A stretch of DNA of 64,000 nt, taken from positions 57,195 through 121,194 of the forward strand of contig JACMJZ010000021.1 in the NCBI GenBank assembly GCA_014380365.1. Reading direction: 5' to 3'. The translations under genes and the position numbers were made by a program. A model generated the notes under the pieces. That model was not told the origin of the DNA. It saw only the letters and a list, made by a program, of their open reading frames with translations, and made no database searches. Of the stretch, positions 52,020 through 62,348 are shown piece by piece (position 1 is the first letter of the stretch; each line of letters begins with the position of its first letter). Origin of the DNA: Pyrinomonadaceae bacterium (GTDB lineage Bacteria; Acidobacteriota; Blastocatellia; Pyrinomonadales; Pyrinomonadaceae).

Positions 52020-55000
52020 TCACGGGCCGAAGCGTCCGCGGTATTCACCCGAGATGATGAAGGCTCGGACCATCTCGGCACGTTGAACGCGCGCAAGGGC
52101 CACCTGTTCGTTGCGGACGTCCTCGCCGGCCACACTGTGGTTATTCATCTTCGTGAGCCAGAAGTCGTAGCCGGCATAATTCAGCCCGGCCTCTGGCGCG
52201 TCATTCGGGTTGCGGCGCAGGTAGCCGATGTATTGGATCAGCACGAAGGCCGCGTTGTATTGCCGGTTGTAGACCGACCCGCTGTCGGCGACACTGCGCA
52301 AAGCGGCGGCGCGGCCGGCGACGTCGCCCGCGCCGAAGGCGGCAATGGCGGCATTGCGTTCAGCTGTCGTCGGCGTTGTCTCGGAGTTTAGGAACAGCTT
52401 GTCTACAAACTGCGCGGCGGTCATCGTCCCTGGAAACTCCGCGATAAACTCCGCCTTCTGTACCCACCTCTGAGCGAAGTCCTGTTTGTTTGTCTCCAGT
52501 TGCGTCTCCCAATTGCCCACGCCAACCACAACGCCGCGCCCGATCTCCTGGGTGTCGCGCAGAAACTCGCGATAGCGCGGCATTCCGCGCGGCCGTCCCA
52601 CAGAGTCAGTAAACGTCTCCTTATAGAAACGGAAAACAAGGTAGCCGGTCTGCTGGAACTCGATCGAGACGAAGAAAGCGGTTGAAACGCTGGTGCGCCT
52701 ATTGTCGATGCAACCGGCTTCTGAACCGCACGAAGTAATCTGACCGGTCCAGAAGGCTTGGCCCGGAGCGTCCGCCTGCCGGTTAAGGAAGTCGTGATAG
52801 TGCGTGCCGACGAAAATCCCGGCATCGTCGATGACATTCGTCGTGGGTTCCACTACATCGTCCATGATCTGGACGGTAGTCGTCGATTGAGCGCCGAGCG
52901 ACGCGCCACCGGTCGGATTCGAAAGCGCGACGGTGAAAGCTTCGTTCCCTTCCACCTTCGAGTCTTCATTGACCAGCACGTCAAAGGTCTTTGAAGTTTC
53001 GCCGCCCGCGAACCGCAACGTACCCAGCGAGGTCGTGTAGTCAGCACGCTCCGTCGCTGTGCCATCCGCGGTTCCGTAATCAACGGTGCCGGCTCCGGAG
53101 GCGTCGCCGGTGCGTGTGACCGTAACGGTAATGGAGGTAACGTCCTCGAACACCGGATGGGTCGCCTGGCTAAACTGGAAGGTCGTGGCGACGATGATGG
53201 CGGGGTTGATCTTAGTTAAGAATGCATCATCACCACCCGCGTTCGCGGCCTGTACCGGGTTGAGTGTCGGGAAGTTGGTCGAGGTGGTGATCCCCGCGAC
53301 GTACGCGTTGCCGGCTGAGTCCACCGCGATGGCGAACCCGCTGTCCCCGCCGCTGCCGCCGAGGTAGGTGGAGAAAAGGAGCGCCGCGCCCGCCGCGTTG
53401 AGCTTCGCCACGAAGGCGTCATTGCTGCCGCCGGCGTTCGCGGCCTGTGTGGGATTGACCGTCGGGAAGTCCGTCGAGGCAGTGAATCCAGCGACGTATG
53501 CGTTGCCGGAAGAGTCTAACGCGATGTCGTTGCCCCCATCGCCGGCCCCGCCCCCGAGGTAGGTGGAGTAGACGAACGCCGAGCCGGCCGCGTTGAGCTT
53601 CGTCACGAAAGCGTCCGAGGTTCCGCTGAGTATGGCGTCGAAGGCGTTGGCCGTGGGGAAGTTCGACGAATCAGTGCCCCCCGTGAAGTAGGCGTTGCCG
53701 GAGGAGTCCACGGTCATGTCCTGCGGGCTTTCGGAACCGCTGCCGCCGAGGTAAGTGGAATAGACGAGCGCCGAGCCGGCGGCGTTTATCTTCGCGACGA
53801 AGGCGTCGCCGTCAGTGCCGCCGCCGTACGTGGCCTGGATGGGATTGGCCGTGGGGAAGTCAGTCGAGAGGGTCGCCCCGATGATGTAAAGGTTGTTGGC
53901 CGGGTCTAACGCGATACTACGGGTGGCGTCGAAACCATTGCCGCCGCCGCCGCCGAGGTAGGTCGAATAGACGATGGCCGAGCCGGCCGCGTTGAGCTTC
54001 ATGATGAAGGCGTCGCTGCCGCCACCGGCGAACGCGGCCTGGATGGGGTTGACCGTGGCGAAGTTCGTCGAAGTGGTGCGGCCCGCGACGTAGGCGTTGC
54101 CGGAAGAATCCACCACGACGCTGGCGGCTGAGTCGAAAGTGTTCCCACCGATATATGTAGAGTAGACGAGCGCCGAACCGGCCGCGTTGAGCTTCGTCAG
54201 GAAGCCTTCAAAAAGGCCGCCGCCGAATGTGCCCTGCAAGGCGTTAGCGGTGGGGAAGTCAGTTGAGCGAGTTTCCCCGGCAAGGTATGCGTTACCGGCG
54301 GAATCAATCGCGATCCCCGTACACAGGTCGTCACCGGAAAGGTTTATGCTGTTGCCGGTGCCGCCGAGGTAAGTAGAGTAGACCAGGGCCGTGCCCGCCG
54401 CGTTGATCTTCGTTACGAAGGCGTCGCGGTCTGCTGCGATGTTGCCCGTATTGAACGTAGCGTCGAAGGCGTTGGCCGTGGGGAAGTTAGTCGAATTGGT
54501 CTGGCCGCAGATGTACGCATTGCCCGCGGCGTCCACCGTGATGTCGCGGGCCGACTCGTTGCCGCTGCCGCCGAGATAGGTGGAATAGACCAGGACCGGA
54601 TCAATGATGAGCGCACGTTGCGCGTCGTACTCGCCGATGGTGAAGCCGACTTCGCCGTCTGCACTGATCGAATAGCCGCCATCGATTGCGCGGCGCAGCC
54701 CGGCCACTTCCTGGTAAACGACAGGCTTCGGCTGCCGTATCACGCTCTTGCCCAGGGTGAGCAGCAGATCCCCGCCCCGGTCCACTGTCACCTTATCAGC
54801 GCCGTCGAACTCGATCTTGATGGCGTCCGCGTCGCGGCCCGGCGCGACTACGAAGTCATACTCAAGCTGCCGCTGATTGCCGTAGTAGACGACATCAATG
54901 CCGGGATAAACCTGGCCGTAGCGCACGCGCGCAAAGGTAGGAACTTCCGTACGCCACTGCGCCGGGTCGTTGCCGTTGAAGTAGTTGACCTTGCCCGCCA

Positions 55001-55457
55001 ACTCCTGCGCGCCTTCCACCGCGGCGCCCGCGTCCGCTCCGATCAGTTTCATGCGCAACACTGCCGATTTGGGATTTCGGATTTCGGATTTCGGATTGCT
55101 CGAAGGAGCAACGGCGTTTCCAGTGGACGATCCGGAATCCGCACCCCGCAATTGAAAGACGGCTTCGGTCGGTTTCAGGAAGAGCGTGTAACCCGCGCCG
55201 CGCGCGAGAAAGTTGACGGACGCATCAGTCTGCCCCCGGTTGGCTTCAAAGCTCAATTCCATCCGGCCGTAAGCCTCGCGTGCCAGATCGGTTGTCGATG
55301 GTAACGACGATGCGCGAAGGTCTTGAGTAATCAAACTCGATGGCGCGCTCGGGCGGGTTGGCGCGAACGAGGCGACGAGAAGGCTCAAGCTGCTTCCGGT
55401 CAACAGGACGAGCGCGAAGATGTTCAGATAATGAGTTGATGTGCGGGTAGATTTCAT
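52020..55457 (-). CDS. secreted SBBP beta-propeller / Calx-beta / DUF4214 protein
   Basis: The 1145-residue protein has a signal peptide (MKSTRTSTHYLNIFALVLLT and on to about 40). Next is a conserved N-terminal domain (about 65-290; FEANRGQTDASVNFLARG, DVVYYGNQRQLEYDFVV). About nine SBBP repeats follow (VLVYSTYLGGSGNESARDI, VDSSGNAYVAG, TSTNFPT), then a Calx-beta domain (VTRTGDASGAGTVDYGTADG). The C-terminus resembles DUF4214 (HYHDFLNRQADAPGQAFW and later NYAGYDFWLTKMN). It should be exported as a large surface or adhesion protein. GGGAGGA five bases before ATG supports the start. Residues near 125-137 (NPKSEIRNPKSA) come from a GATTTCGGATTTCGG repeat inserted in frame. Confidence 0.88.
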   Translation of the reverse strand: MKSTRTSTHYLNIFALVLLTGSSLSLLVASFAPTRPSAPSSLITQDLRASSLPSTTDLAREAYGRMELSFEANRGQTDASVNFLARGAGYTLFLKPTEAVFQLRGADSGSSTGNAVAPSSNPKSEIRNPKSAVLRMKLIGADAGAAVEGAQELAGKVNYFNGNDPAQWRTEVPTFARVRYGQVYPGIDVVYYGNQRQLEYDFVVAPGRDADAIKIEFDGADKVTVDRGGDLLLTLGKSVIRQPKPVVYQEVAGLRRAIDGGYSISADGEVGFTIGEYDAQRALIIDPVLVYSTYLGGSGNESARDITVDAAGNAYICGQTNSTNFPTANAFDATFNTGNIAADRDAFVTKINAAGTALVYSTYLGGTGNSINLSGDDLCTGIAIDSAGNAYLAGETRSTDFPTANALQGTFGGGLFEGFLTKLNAAGSALVYSTYIGGNTFDSAASVVVDSSGNAYVAGRTTSTNFATVNPIQAAFAGGGSDAFIMKLNAAGSAIVYSTYLGGGGGNGFDATRSIALDPANNLYIIGATLSTDFPTANPIQATYGGGTDGDAFVAKINAAGSALVYSTYLGGSGSESPQDMTVDSSGNAYFTGGTDSSNFPTANAFDAILSGTSDAFVTKLNAAGSAFVYSTYLGGGAGDGGNDIALDSSGNAYVAGFTASTDFPTVNPTQAANAGGSNDAFVAKLNAAGAALLFSTYLGGSGGDSGFAIAVDSAGNAYVAGITTSTNFPTLNPVQAANAGGDDAFLTKINPAIIVATTFQFSQATHPVFEDVTSITVTVTRTGDASGAGTVDYGTADGTATERADYTTSLGTLRFAGGETSKTFDVLVNEDSKVEGNEAFTVALSNPTGGASLGAQSTTTVQIMDDVVEPTTNVIDDAGIFVGTHYHDFLNRQADAPGQAFWTGQITSCGSEAGCIDNRRTSVSTAFFVSIEFQQTGYLVFRFYKETFTDSVGRPRGMPRYREFLRDTQEIGRGVVVGVGNWETQLETNKQDFAQRWVQKAEFIAEFPGTMTAAQFVDKLFLNSETTPTTAERNAAIAAFGAGDVAGRAAALRSVADSGSVYNRQYNAAFVLIQYIGYLRRNPNDAPEAGLNYAGYDFWLTKMNNHSVAGEDVRNEQVALARVQRAEMVRAFIISGEYRGRFGP
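55070..55098. repeat. GGATTTC repeat inserted in frame in the SBBP gene
   Basis: Three GGATTTCGGATTTC-type units lie in the coding sequence and encode NPKSEIRNPKSA on the minus strand. The unit is a typical intergenic short repeat, and no such stretch fits the surrounding domain. Confidence 0.6.
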
Positions 55458-55665
55458 GATGTCCTCCCTCATGCTCGATGCTTGAGCGCGTGTGTGAAAA
55501 AGGGTTTTGAGTCAATAATGCGGGCATCAAGGCGAGCGCAGTTGTCGATTAGTTTGGGTTCTGCGTCCTTCACCCGCCGTTTGTCAGGTGCAGCATATTT
55601 CCATGAACCGGGTTGTTTGATCAAGTATTTTTGGTAGCCTTTCGCTGATACCTGCTGACCCGCAC

Positions 55666-56748
55666 CTAACGGCTGGGCTTGATTTCCGTCGCGTCAAACC
55701 AGTCACCATCCTCTTTGTCGCCCGGGTTGTACGTCGGGTCGTCGGACGTGCGGAAATTCCCGCGCCCGTCCGTCTTGACGTTCAGAGGGTTGCCCTCCAC
55801 GTAATGTGGGTTGCCATATTCGCTATTCGGATCCTGGTAGGCCGTGCGACCCATCAGCGCGTCGCCGAAGGCGTCCTGAGGCGTGTAGTGGTACTGCGAC
55901 CGTTCGTCGATTTGCTGCCGCGTCTGCGCGATACTCGCCTCGACCTGCGCGTTGCGCTGTTCTCTTAGTTGTGCATTGTATGCAAGGTTAGCGATGCCAA
56001 TCTGTCGTTCCCCTTCGAGCCTTGCGTATGTCGCGTCGATGCCTACCTGGAAGCCTGCCATAAGCTGCTGAACAGTTTCGTCGTAACGCTGCCCCCACTG
56101 CGGGTTGGGTTGAAACGACGCGGCGATTTGCCAAAACGTTTCGCGCACGGCGTTGAGTTGGCCGCGCTCGGCGCGGAAGCAGAAGAGCCGGCCGAAGCCC
56201 CAGTTCAACTGCATCCCCTGATTCCACGAATACACGCCGTAGAATTCCTCTTCGATGGCGCGTCCTTGCATTTCGTACTCGACGCGCGCCATGACGCATT
56301 CCCCGTTTGGCGGCGGCGGATCCTTGAAGAGTTGCCAGAGGTTCTGCATGGGCTGCACGCCCGTGACGCGGAAGTTTTGCCGATCGCCGCGGAGGTGCGG
56401 GATCACCAAACTCGCCAACGCCTCAGGGGCTGGCCGCGGCGGCATGCGCACCTGCCCGCGGCTGTTCTGACCGATGGGGACGGTTCCGTAATCGGTCTCG
56501 AGCCAGAAGAAGGCCTCCATGGGGAGAAACTCGAAACACTCCATGCTGTTTGGGTTGAATGTGACGGCGTGAACCAGCGCGGGCTGGGTGGTGTGTTGCA
56601 TATTCCAGACAACCTGACTGTGCGCTTGCCACTCGCTCGGATGAACGAAGCTGGAAACGGTCATCCCTCGGTTTTGAGGGTCGATGATGCTGTGTCGGGC
56701 GAGCTGCGGCCCGGAAGATTGATTGTGATGAGGTGGATTCGGATACAT
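55666..56748 (-). CDS. protein of unknown function (360 aa)
   Basis: A soluble protein starting MYPNPPHHNQSSGPQLARHS, with a compact middle part (about 30-230; VSSFVHPSEWQAHSQVVWNM, ECFEFLPMEAFFWLETDYG) and a Gln/Tyr-rich, probably disordered tail. A helical stretch near 230-270 (LEGERQIGIANLAYNAQLRE) looks like a coiled coil. No family is recognised. GAAGGAG eight bases before ATG fixes the start. It is transcribed away from the ECF sigma factor gene across about 120 bases, so the two may share a control region. Confidence 0.65.
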   Translation of the reverse strand: MYPNPPHHNQSSGPQLARHSIIDPQNRGMTVSSFVHPSEWQAHSQVVWNMQHTTQPALVHAVTFNPNSMECFEFLPMEAFFWLETDYGTVPIGQNSRGQVRMPPRPAPEALASLVIPHLRGDRQNFRVTGVQPMQNLWQLFKDPPPPNGECVMARVEYEMQGRAIEEEFYGVYSWNQGMQLNWGFGRLFCFRAERGQLNAVRETFWQIAASFQPNPQWGQRYDETVQQLMAGFQVGIDATYARLEGERQIGIANLAYNAQLREQRNAQVEASIAQTRQQIDERSQYHYTPQDAFGDALMGRTAYQDPNSEYGNPHYVEGNPLNVKTDGRGNFRTSDDPTYNPGDKEDGDWFDATEIKPSR

Positions 56749-56869
56749 GATTTTCTCCTTCACCGCCATACGCGAGAAGCGGTGCCGAAAACTGACATGG
56801 CACGCGAAAATTTATGTAGTTAGGCGTTTCCGCGATAGAATCCGCACCGAACCAGGAGGTAGGGACCGA

Positions 56870-57454
56870 ATGGGTGACGAACCTCAACACGAAGTCACAC
56901 AAATTCTCCATGAATGGAGCGGCGGCGACCCGAACGCGCCCGAGCGATTGATGCCGCTCGTCTACGACGAAATGCGGCGACTCGCGCGCTCTTTCCTCGC
57001 CCGCGAGCGCGGCGTCCACACCTTGCAGCCGACTGCGCTAGTCAACGAGGCATACCTCCGGCTGGTGGATCAGACGAGAGTCAACTGGCAGAACCGTGCA
57101 CACTTTTACGGCATCGCAGCAAGCATGATGAGGCGTGTGCTCATAGACCACGCCCGTGCTCACGCGGCGGGGAAACGCGGCGGTGGGGCAATCCGTCTAT
57201 CGATTGACGACGTGCAAGTCTCACTCGAAGAGCGCGCGGCGAGTTTCGTGGCTCTGGATGAGGCGTTGGAACGCCTGGCCCGGTTCGACGAGCGCAAGTG
57301 CAAAGTAGTCGAGATGAGATTTTTCGGTGGACTCAGCGACGAGGAGATCGCCGAAGTGCTGGGGATCACCACCCGGACCGTGCTGCGCGACTGGAAGAAA
57401 GCGCGCCTCTGGCTCTATCGCGAACTCTCGCAAAGCGGGCGGGTTGATAGGTGA
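56870..57454 (+). CDS. ECF-family RNA polymerase sigma factor (Sigma70_ECF type)
   Basis: The 194-residue protein has sigma region 2 (LMPLVYDEMRRLARSFLARE, QPTALVNEAYLRLVD, HFYGIAASMMRRVLIDHARA) and region 4 (VVEMRFFGGLSDEEIAEVLG, TTRTVLRDWKKARLWLYREL). The long linker and the IDHARAHAA segment mark the Sigma70_ECF/TIGR02999 subgroup, common in Acidobacteriota and Planctomycetes and often next to Ser/Thr kinases, as here. AGGAGG 10 bases before ATG supports the start. No anti-sigma factor is seen; phosphorylation by the kinase may control it. Confidence 0.93.
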   Translation: MGDEPQHEVTQILHEWSGGDPNAPERLMPLVYDEMRRLARSFLARERGVHTLQPTALVNEAYLRLVDQTRVNWQNRAHFYGIAASMMRRVLIDHARAHAAGKRGGGAIRLSIDDVQVSLEERAASFVALDEALERLARFDERKCKVVEMRFFGGLSDEEIAEVLGITTRTVLRDWKKARLWLYRELSQSGRVDR

Positions 57455-57645
57455 GACGCCTGTGCATTAGCCGCGGCTGTGCGGCGGCAAGCCGCTGATG
57501 GAAGTGAATGATGAACTCGTCAGCGCTAGTGTGAGGGCCGACCTTAGAACTCGGGCGTGCTAACCAAGATGACCCGCTGGCGAGCCGGAGGCACTTCGTT
57601 CCTGGTGTCACTTTCTCGCCCCCAACCCCGCGTTTTCCTGTAACG

Positions 57646-60279
57646 ATGAGAAGTAACGACTGGCAAAAGGTTGAAGAGCTGTTGGACGCCGCGCTCGATC
57701 TTGCACCCGACGCGCGAGCGAGGTTTCTCGACGAATTGAGCGCCACCAAGCCCGACTTGCGGCGCGAAGTCGAGTCGTTACTCGTCTGCGAAGAAAAGGT
57801 TGACGGTTTTCTCGCCACCCCTGCGCTCGCATTATCTTCGGATTTTTTTGAGGACGCTGAGGCGGTCGAAGAGCGCGCCGGTCAGACGGTCGGACACTAC
57901 CGAATTATTCGCGAGATCGGGCGCGGCGGCATGGGCGCGGTCTTTCTGGCCGAACGTTCCGACGGCGAGTTTCAGCAGGAGGTTGCGCTTAAGGTCGTGC
58001 GGCGTAGCTTTGCCGACTCTGAACTCGCACGCCGCTTCCGCCGCGAGCGCCAGATACTCGCCTCGCTGAACCACCCAAACATCGCGCGGCTTTTGGACGG
58101 AGGAGTATCGACTGACGGCGAGCCATACTTCGCTATGGAGCATGTCGAGGGCGTCAGGATCGACGACTATTGCGCCGCCGAAAACCTTCGGACCGAGGAG
58201 CGGCTAAAACTGTTTCTCGCAGTTAGCCGGGGCGTCGCTTACGCTCACCAGCATCTCGTCGTCCACCGGGACATCAAGCCTTCAAACATCCTCGTCACCG
58301 CTGATGGCACGCCCAAGCTGCTGGACTTCGGCATTGCCAAGCTGCTCGATGACGAGGGCACGAACGAACACACGCGCACCGAACTTCGCGCCTTCACGCC
58401 CGTCTATGCCTCACCCGAACAGGCGCGCGGCGAGCGCGTCACCACCGCCTCAGACGTCTACAGCCTCGGCGTCTTGCTACAGCACATGCTTGGCAACGGG
58501 CATCGCTCGGAGACTCCGGGACAGCAGACCAGCGTGGCGAACGTACCGACGGATCAGGAGCAGGGAAGTAAGAGGAATCGACATAGGCAGAGGTTTCTCA
58601 GCGCCGAGTTGGCAAACATAATCGCGATGGCCCGGCGCGAGGAACCTGCGCGCCGTTATGCTTCGGTCGCGCAGTTTGCCGAAGACGTGCAGAATTATCT
58701 GGACGGCCTGCCGACGCGCGCTCAAAAAGATTCATTCACCTACCGCGCGGGAAAGTTTATCAGGCGCAATAGGCTCACAGTCGGGGCCGCGGCGTTAGTC
58801 GCGCTGGCGCTGGTGGTTGGCCTCGCCGTTGCGCTCTGGCAGGCGAACGCGGCGCGACGCGAGCGTGATCGGGCGGAGCGGCGATTCAACGACGTGCGCC
58901 AGCTTTCCAACGCGCTGCTCTCGGACATCGCCCCAAAAATCGAACGCCTCCCGGGTTCGACCGACGCGCGTCAGGCCGTGCTCACACAGTCGCTTAAGTA
59001 TCTCGACTCGTTGGCAAATGAAGCTGCCGGCGACCTACAGCTTCAGAGCGAACTCGCATCGGCCTACGAAAAAGTCGGCGACCTCCAGGGCAACCCGACT
59101 AACCCGAATCTGATCGCCCTGGCGGATGCGCTTGCCAGTTACGAGAAAGCAAACGCGATGCGACGCAACTTGCTCGAGAGAAACCCGCGCGACTTTGAGC
59201 GTCGCCGCATGATGGCCAACAACTACCGCGCTCTCGGCGACATCCGTTGGCAAACAAACGAGCCGGCGGAGTCGCTTAATAATTCGCAAGCAGCTTTGGG
59301 TCTCTACAGTGAACTGCTGGCCGAGCATCCAGGTTCTACTGACTTGCGCCTGTCAGTGGCGAGGACGACTCTCGACATCGGAAAGGTTCATTCGACGAAT
59401 GAGAAGTACGCCGAAGCGATTTCCTTTTTTCAGAAGGTAGTGGCTATGTTGGGGGAACAGCTGGGGCTGGCCGACGTGGAGAGTTTGCTCTTGCTCGCCG
59501 AAGCCCGGAAGCAGCTGGGAAATTCTCTTTCCTGGGAAGGAAAACAGAAGGAGGCTGAGGAAGAGATGGCCCGGGCCGTCGCGCTGTCTGAAGCGCTTTT
59601 CGCTGCGAACCCTTTCGACAATAGGATGCTCACGGCGCTTCACCAAACTTACATGCTCACCAGCAGTGTCTACGAAGACGTCAACGATACGCTCTCGAAC
59701 GAGTACGCCTTCAAAGCATTGAAAATCATCGAGGCAACGGTCGCGAAAGATCCGGCCAACATTCGAGCCCGACAGCAATTGGGGAAGACCTATTCACGCT
59801 TGGGCGTGACCCTCGACAACACTGGCAAACCCGACCAATCCGTTCTCTACCTCGAAAAAGCTGTGAACATTTCGCGGGAACTGATCGGCGCCGAGACTAA
59901 GAATCGCCGCCTCAAGTACGATCTGGCCACATCCTACATTCGCCTGGGCGATGCCAGGAAGAGGCAGCGCAATTTCCGAGACTCAATCACGGATTTGGAG
60001 CGGGCCGCATCAGTACTGAAGGAGTTGACCGACGCCGATGCATCAGACAACGCTTCGCTCAGGAATCTCGCCAACGCCATCGAATCTCAGGCCAAATCCT
60101 ACGAAGGTCTCGCCGCTCTGGCGACGGGCGCGGAAAAATCTGCTCAACGGCAAATGGCGAAACAAAGTTATCAGCGGGCTTACGACATTCTCCAGCAGCT
60201 CGAAGCGAAGAATGCCCTCTCCAAGGTTGATCGCAAGTCAATGGAGAAACTTCGGGTCATCCTGGAAAAGTACGAGTAA
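57646..60279 (+). CDS. membrane Ser/Thr protein kinase with TPR region (PknB-like)
   Basis: The 877-residue protein has a helical N-domain (1-75), a protein kinase domain (about 85-350; GRGGMGAVFLAE, VALKVV, VVHRDIKPSNIL with Asp209, LLDFGIAKLL with Asp227), one membrane helix near 376-398 (VGAAALVALALVVGLAVALW) and an external region of about 470 residues with TPR-like repeats (SLNNSQAALGLYSELL, VLYLEKAVNISREL). All catalytic residues are present, so it should be active. It probably senses partners through the TPR part and may phosphorylate the adjacent sigma factor. The gap to the sigma gene is 191 bases with no clear promoter. Confidence 0.92.
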   Translation: MRSNDWQKVEELLDAALDLAPDARARFLDELSATKPDLRREVESLLVCEEKVDGFLATPALALSSDFFEDAEAVEERAGQTVGHYRIIREIGRGGMGAVFLAERSDGEFQQEVALKVVRRSFADSELARRFRRERQILASLNHPNIARLLDGGVSTDGEPYFAMEHVEGVRIDDYCAAENLRTEERLKLFLAVSRGVAYAHQHLVVHRDIKPSNILVTADGTPKLLDFGIAKLLDDEGTNEHTRTELRAFTPVYASPEQARGERVTTASDVYSLGVLLQHMLGNGHRSETPGQQTSVANVPTDQEQGSKRNRHRQRFLSAELANIIAMARREEPARRYASVAQFAEDVQNYLDGLPTRAQKDSFTYRAGKFIRRNRLTVGAAALVALALVVGLAVALWQANAARRERDRAERRFNDVRQLSNALLSDIAPKIERLPGSTDARQAVLTQSLKYLDSLANEAAGDLQLQSELASAYEKVGDLQGNPTNPNLIALADALASYEKANAMRRNLLERNPRDFERRRMMANNYRALGDIRWQTNEPAESLNNSQAALGLYSELLAEHPGSTDLRLSVARTTLDIGKVHSTNEKYAEAISFFQKVVAMLGEQLGLADVESLLLLAEARKQLGNSLSWEGKQKEAEEEMARAVALSEALFAANPFDNRMLTALHQTYMLTSSVYEDVNDTLSNEYAFKALKIIEATVAKDPANIRARQQLGKTYSRLGVTLDNTGKPDQSVLYLEKAVNISRELIGAETKNRRLKYDLATSYIRLGDARKRQRNFRDSITDLERAASVLKELTDADASDNASLRNLANAIESQAKSYEGLAALATGAEKSAQRQMAKQSYQRAYDILQQLEAKNALSKVDRKSMEKLRVILEKYE

Positions 60280-60840
60280 TGTTTCCTGAACTTGAACACT
60301 TGCGCCGAACCTGTTCGTTTACACGCTTGGTGTTCCCGGCCCGAACACTGATCAGAAGGTTGCGAGGAGGTTGGACATCCTGGAACCCCGCCTATGATCG
60401 ACCTTGACTCTGAGGGAGTCTTCAGAAATAATCTTGTTCGTTACATACACCTCGAGTGGGCGCTCAATGAGTAATGAACTCTCACATGACTTATTCCTTC
60501 CAAATCCCAAAGCCCAGGATTGTGATCCGTCTATCGCCGGAGATTGGGGCGGAGGTTCCCGCATGCGTGTGAAAATCCACGCACCCAGGGGAAGGTCTGA
60601 GAGCACACCGGCGTTGATAGTGCCCTGCATGTCCAAGTATGGGTTCGGCTTCGACTGGGCGTAGTTGCTTTCGGCGTGTCCCGGTTTCGTGACTCGCCGA
60701 ATAAGGAACTCCGATTCATTCCTTGCAGCTCGAAAGCTCGAATCAAAAAGGACTGCCTCTTTCCTTTTATCTAGCTTCCGGATGCGCATCATTTGGATGC
60801 TAAGCGACTGGCCCAGGCCTCAGGCTTCGTAAGGAGCGTC
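60280..60840. other. intergenic region, no supported gene
   Basis: A minus-strand open frame of 146 codons (60352-60792) and a plus-strand one (60404-60664) overlap completely. Neither has a signal, domain or ribosome binding site I trust. The region may be degenerate. The promoter of the MFS/TIR pair should be near its end. Confidence 0.4.
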
Positions 60841-62298
60841 ATGTCCAATGCGCAGTTAGCAGACATCCCGTCGGGTAGGTGGGCAAAGCTTGTCTACTAT
60901 ACCCTTGGCTTTCTCCACGACTTTGCGTATTTCGGCTACCTGACGGTACAGCCACTGATCTTCAACCGCGTTCTGGAAAACTTGGCTCCCTTCAAAGAAT
61001 ATTCATTTGAAATTACGGTTTTCATCATTTCGACCCACTTGTTCTGGCAGGTGCTCCTCGAGACTCCGACGGGAGCATACGCGGATAAGCGGGGGCGAAT
61101 GCACGCTGTGCGCGAGCACTTCCTATTGAGAGTCGGCTGCATGGCTCTGCTGCTGCTGGCGCTTTATTTATCGACTTCCAGCGAACTTTCGTACGTGCCA
61201 TGGTTAATCCTAGCCTGCTTTTTCTTGATTGAGCTTGGGATGGCGGCTGCTGAGGCCCTGCTTTCCGGAAGTTTCGACGCCTGGCTTGTTGATACACTGA
61301 GCGCCAGCGGTACAAAGGACGAAACAGCGGAGACTTTCTCTAAGGGTGCGACACTTTTCAACATTGCAATCCTTTTGTCGATGCCACTGTTTCTCTTTCT
61401 CGCATCAGGAATTACCGAGCTCGCCCCCGACGGAGGGGGTTACCTGGTAGCCACTGTCGCGGCAGTCGTCTTTGCGCTAGGGGCAATAGTGGCACACGTA
61501 TCCCGCCGGGAAGTTTACCGAATTGGAGGTGAGTGGGAATCCAGGTCGAAGGCCACCGTCAAAGCTACCTGGCGTGAAGGCCTACTTTACCTATGGCAAG
61601 ATCGTGTCGTCTGGTGGACCACTGTTCTGAAGGCGTCCCCGTTCGCAGCCTGGGTAGTCATCAGTTGGTTCTGGCCGCTCCTGGTCAAGTATCCCCAAAC
61701 TGGTCTTGAATCCAGGACGGCCGAACGTTGGGTAATCGGATTCGCTATTGCGTTGGCCATTTCACGCGTAGTCGGTTCGGGTTTTTCATATCTCGTACAG
61801 AAGCTCACCAGCCCTTTACAGGGTCTTTTGCATTGGACCGGAATCACTCTCGGAGCGGCGTTAGTCGCGGGTTTCAGTCTCCTCTATCTCGACAGATCGT
61901 TATTGGATACGCTTGGCATACCTGCCACGAGCGGGCGGTCATCTCTGGTCTTGTTTGCTTACCTTTTCGGCTTCGGCATTTTGATCGCTAAGGCAAGTGA
62001 AGAAGTCGTGAAGGTTTTCAACCAGATCTTTCTCGCCAACTATGTCCAAAGCGATACAGTCCGCGCGACAGTCATCTCCTTTACTGGAGCAGCTATGAAT
62101 CTCATAGGGTTCATCTTGATCAATCTAGGGCTGGTAATTATTTGGTGGCAGTCACCCCAAAATAAGCCGCCTTCCCTACTAATATTTGCTAGTTGCAGCG
62201 GGATAGTGCTCGCAATCGTTGCGTACTCCATGTTGCGAAGATCAATGGTGCGAGTTTCGACTCTTGAAACACCTGACCCGGGTGTCCCCAAAACGTAG
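60841..62298 (+). CDS. MFS transporter
   Basis: The 485-residue protein has about 12 hydrophobic segments. LLETPTGAYADKRGRMHAVR is the family loop between helices 2 and 3 (motif A, with D-x-x-G-R), in the variant typical of a subgroup of presumed drug or metabolite exporters. Long inner loops separate the halves (about 200-260). Substrate unknown. The ATG at 60841 has AAGGAG 8 bases upstream; the frame is open further upstream. The TIR-fusion gene starts 50 bases later on the same strand. Confidence 0.85.
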   Translation: MSNAQLADIPSGRWAKLVYYTLGFLHDFAYFGYLTVQPLIFNRVLENLAPFKEYSFEITVFIISTHLFWQVLLETPTGAYADKRGRMHAVREHFLLRVGCMALLLLALYLSTSSELSYVPWLILACFFLIELGMAAAEALLSGSFDAWLVDTLSASGTKDETAETFSKGATLFNIAILLSMPLFLFLASGITELAPDGGGYLVATVAAVVFALGAIVAHVSRREVYRIGGEWESRSKATVKATWREGLLYLWQDRVVWWTTVLKASPFAAWVVISWFWPLLVKYPQTGLESRTAERWVIGFAIALAISRVVGSGFSYLVQKLTSPLQGLLHWTGITLGAALVAGFSLLYLDRSLLDTLGIPATSGRSSLVLFAYLFGFGILIAKASEEVVKVFNQIFLANYVQSDTVRATVISFTGAAMNLIGFILINLGLVIIWWQSPQNKPPSLLIFASCSGIVLAIVAYSMLRRSMVRVSTLETPDPGVPKT

Positions 62299-62348
62299 AG
62301 GGTGCGTATGCGTTCGAGGAGAGTAGCCATCGAATAAGGAGTAAGGTT

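Noticed and set aside
60352..60792. Minus-strand frame of 146 codons upstream of the MFS gene
   Set aside because: It overlaps a plus-strand frame of similar length, has no recognisable domain and no good ribosome binding site.
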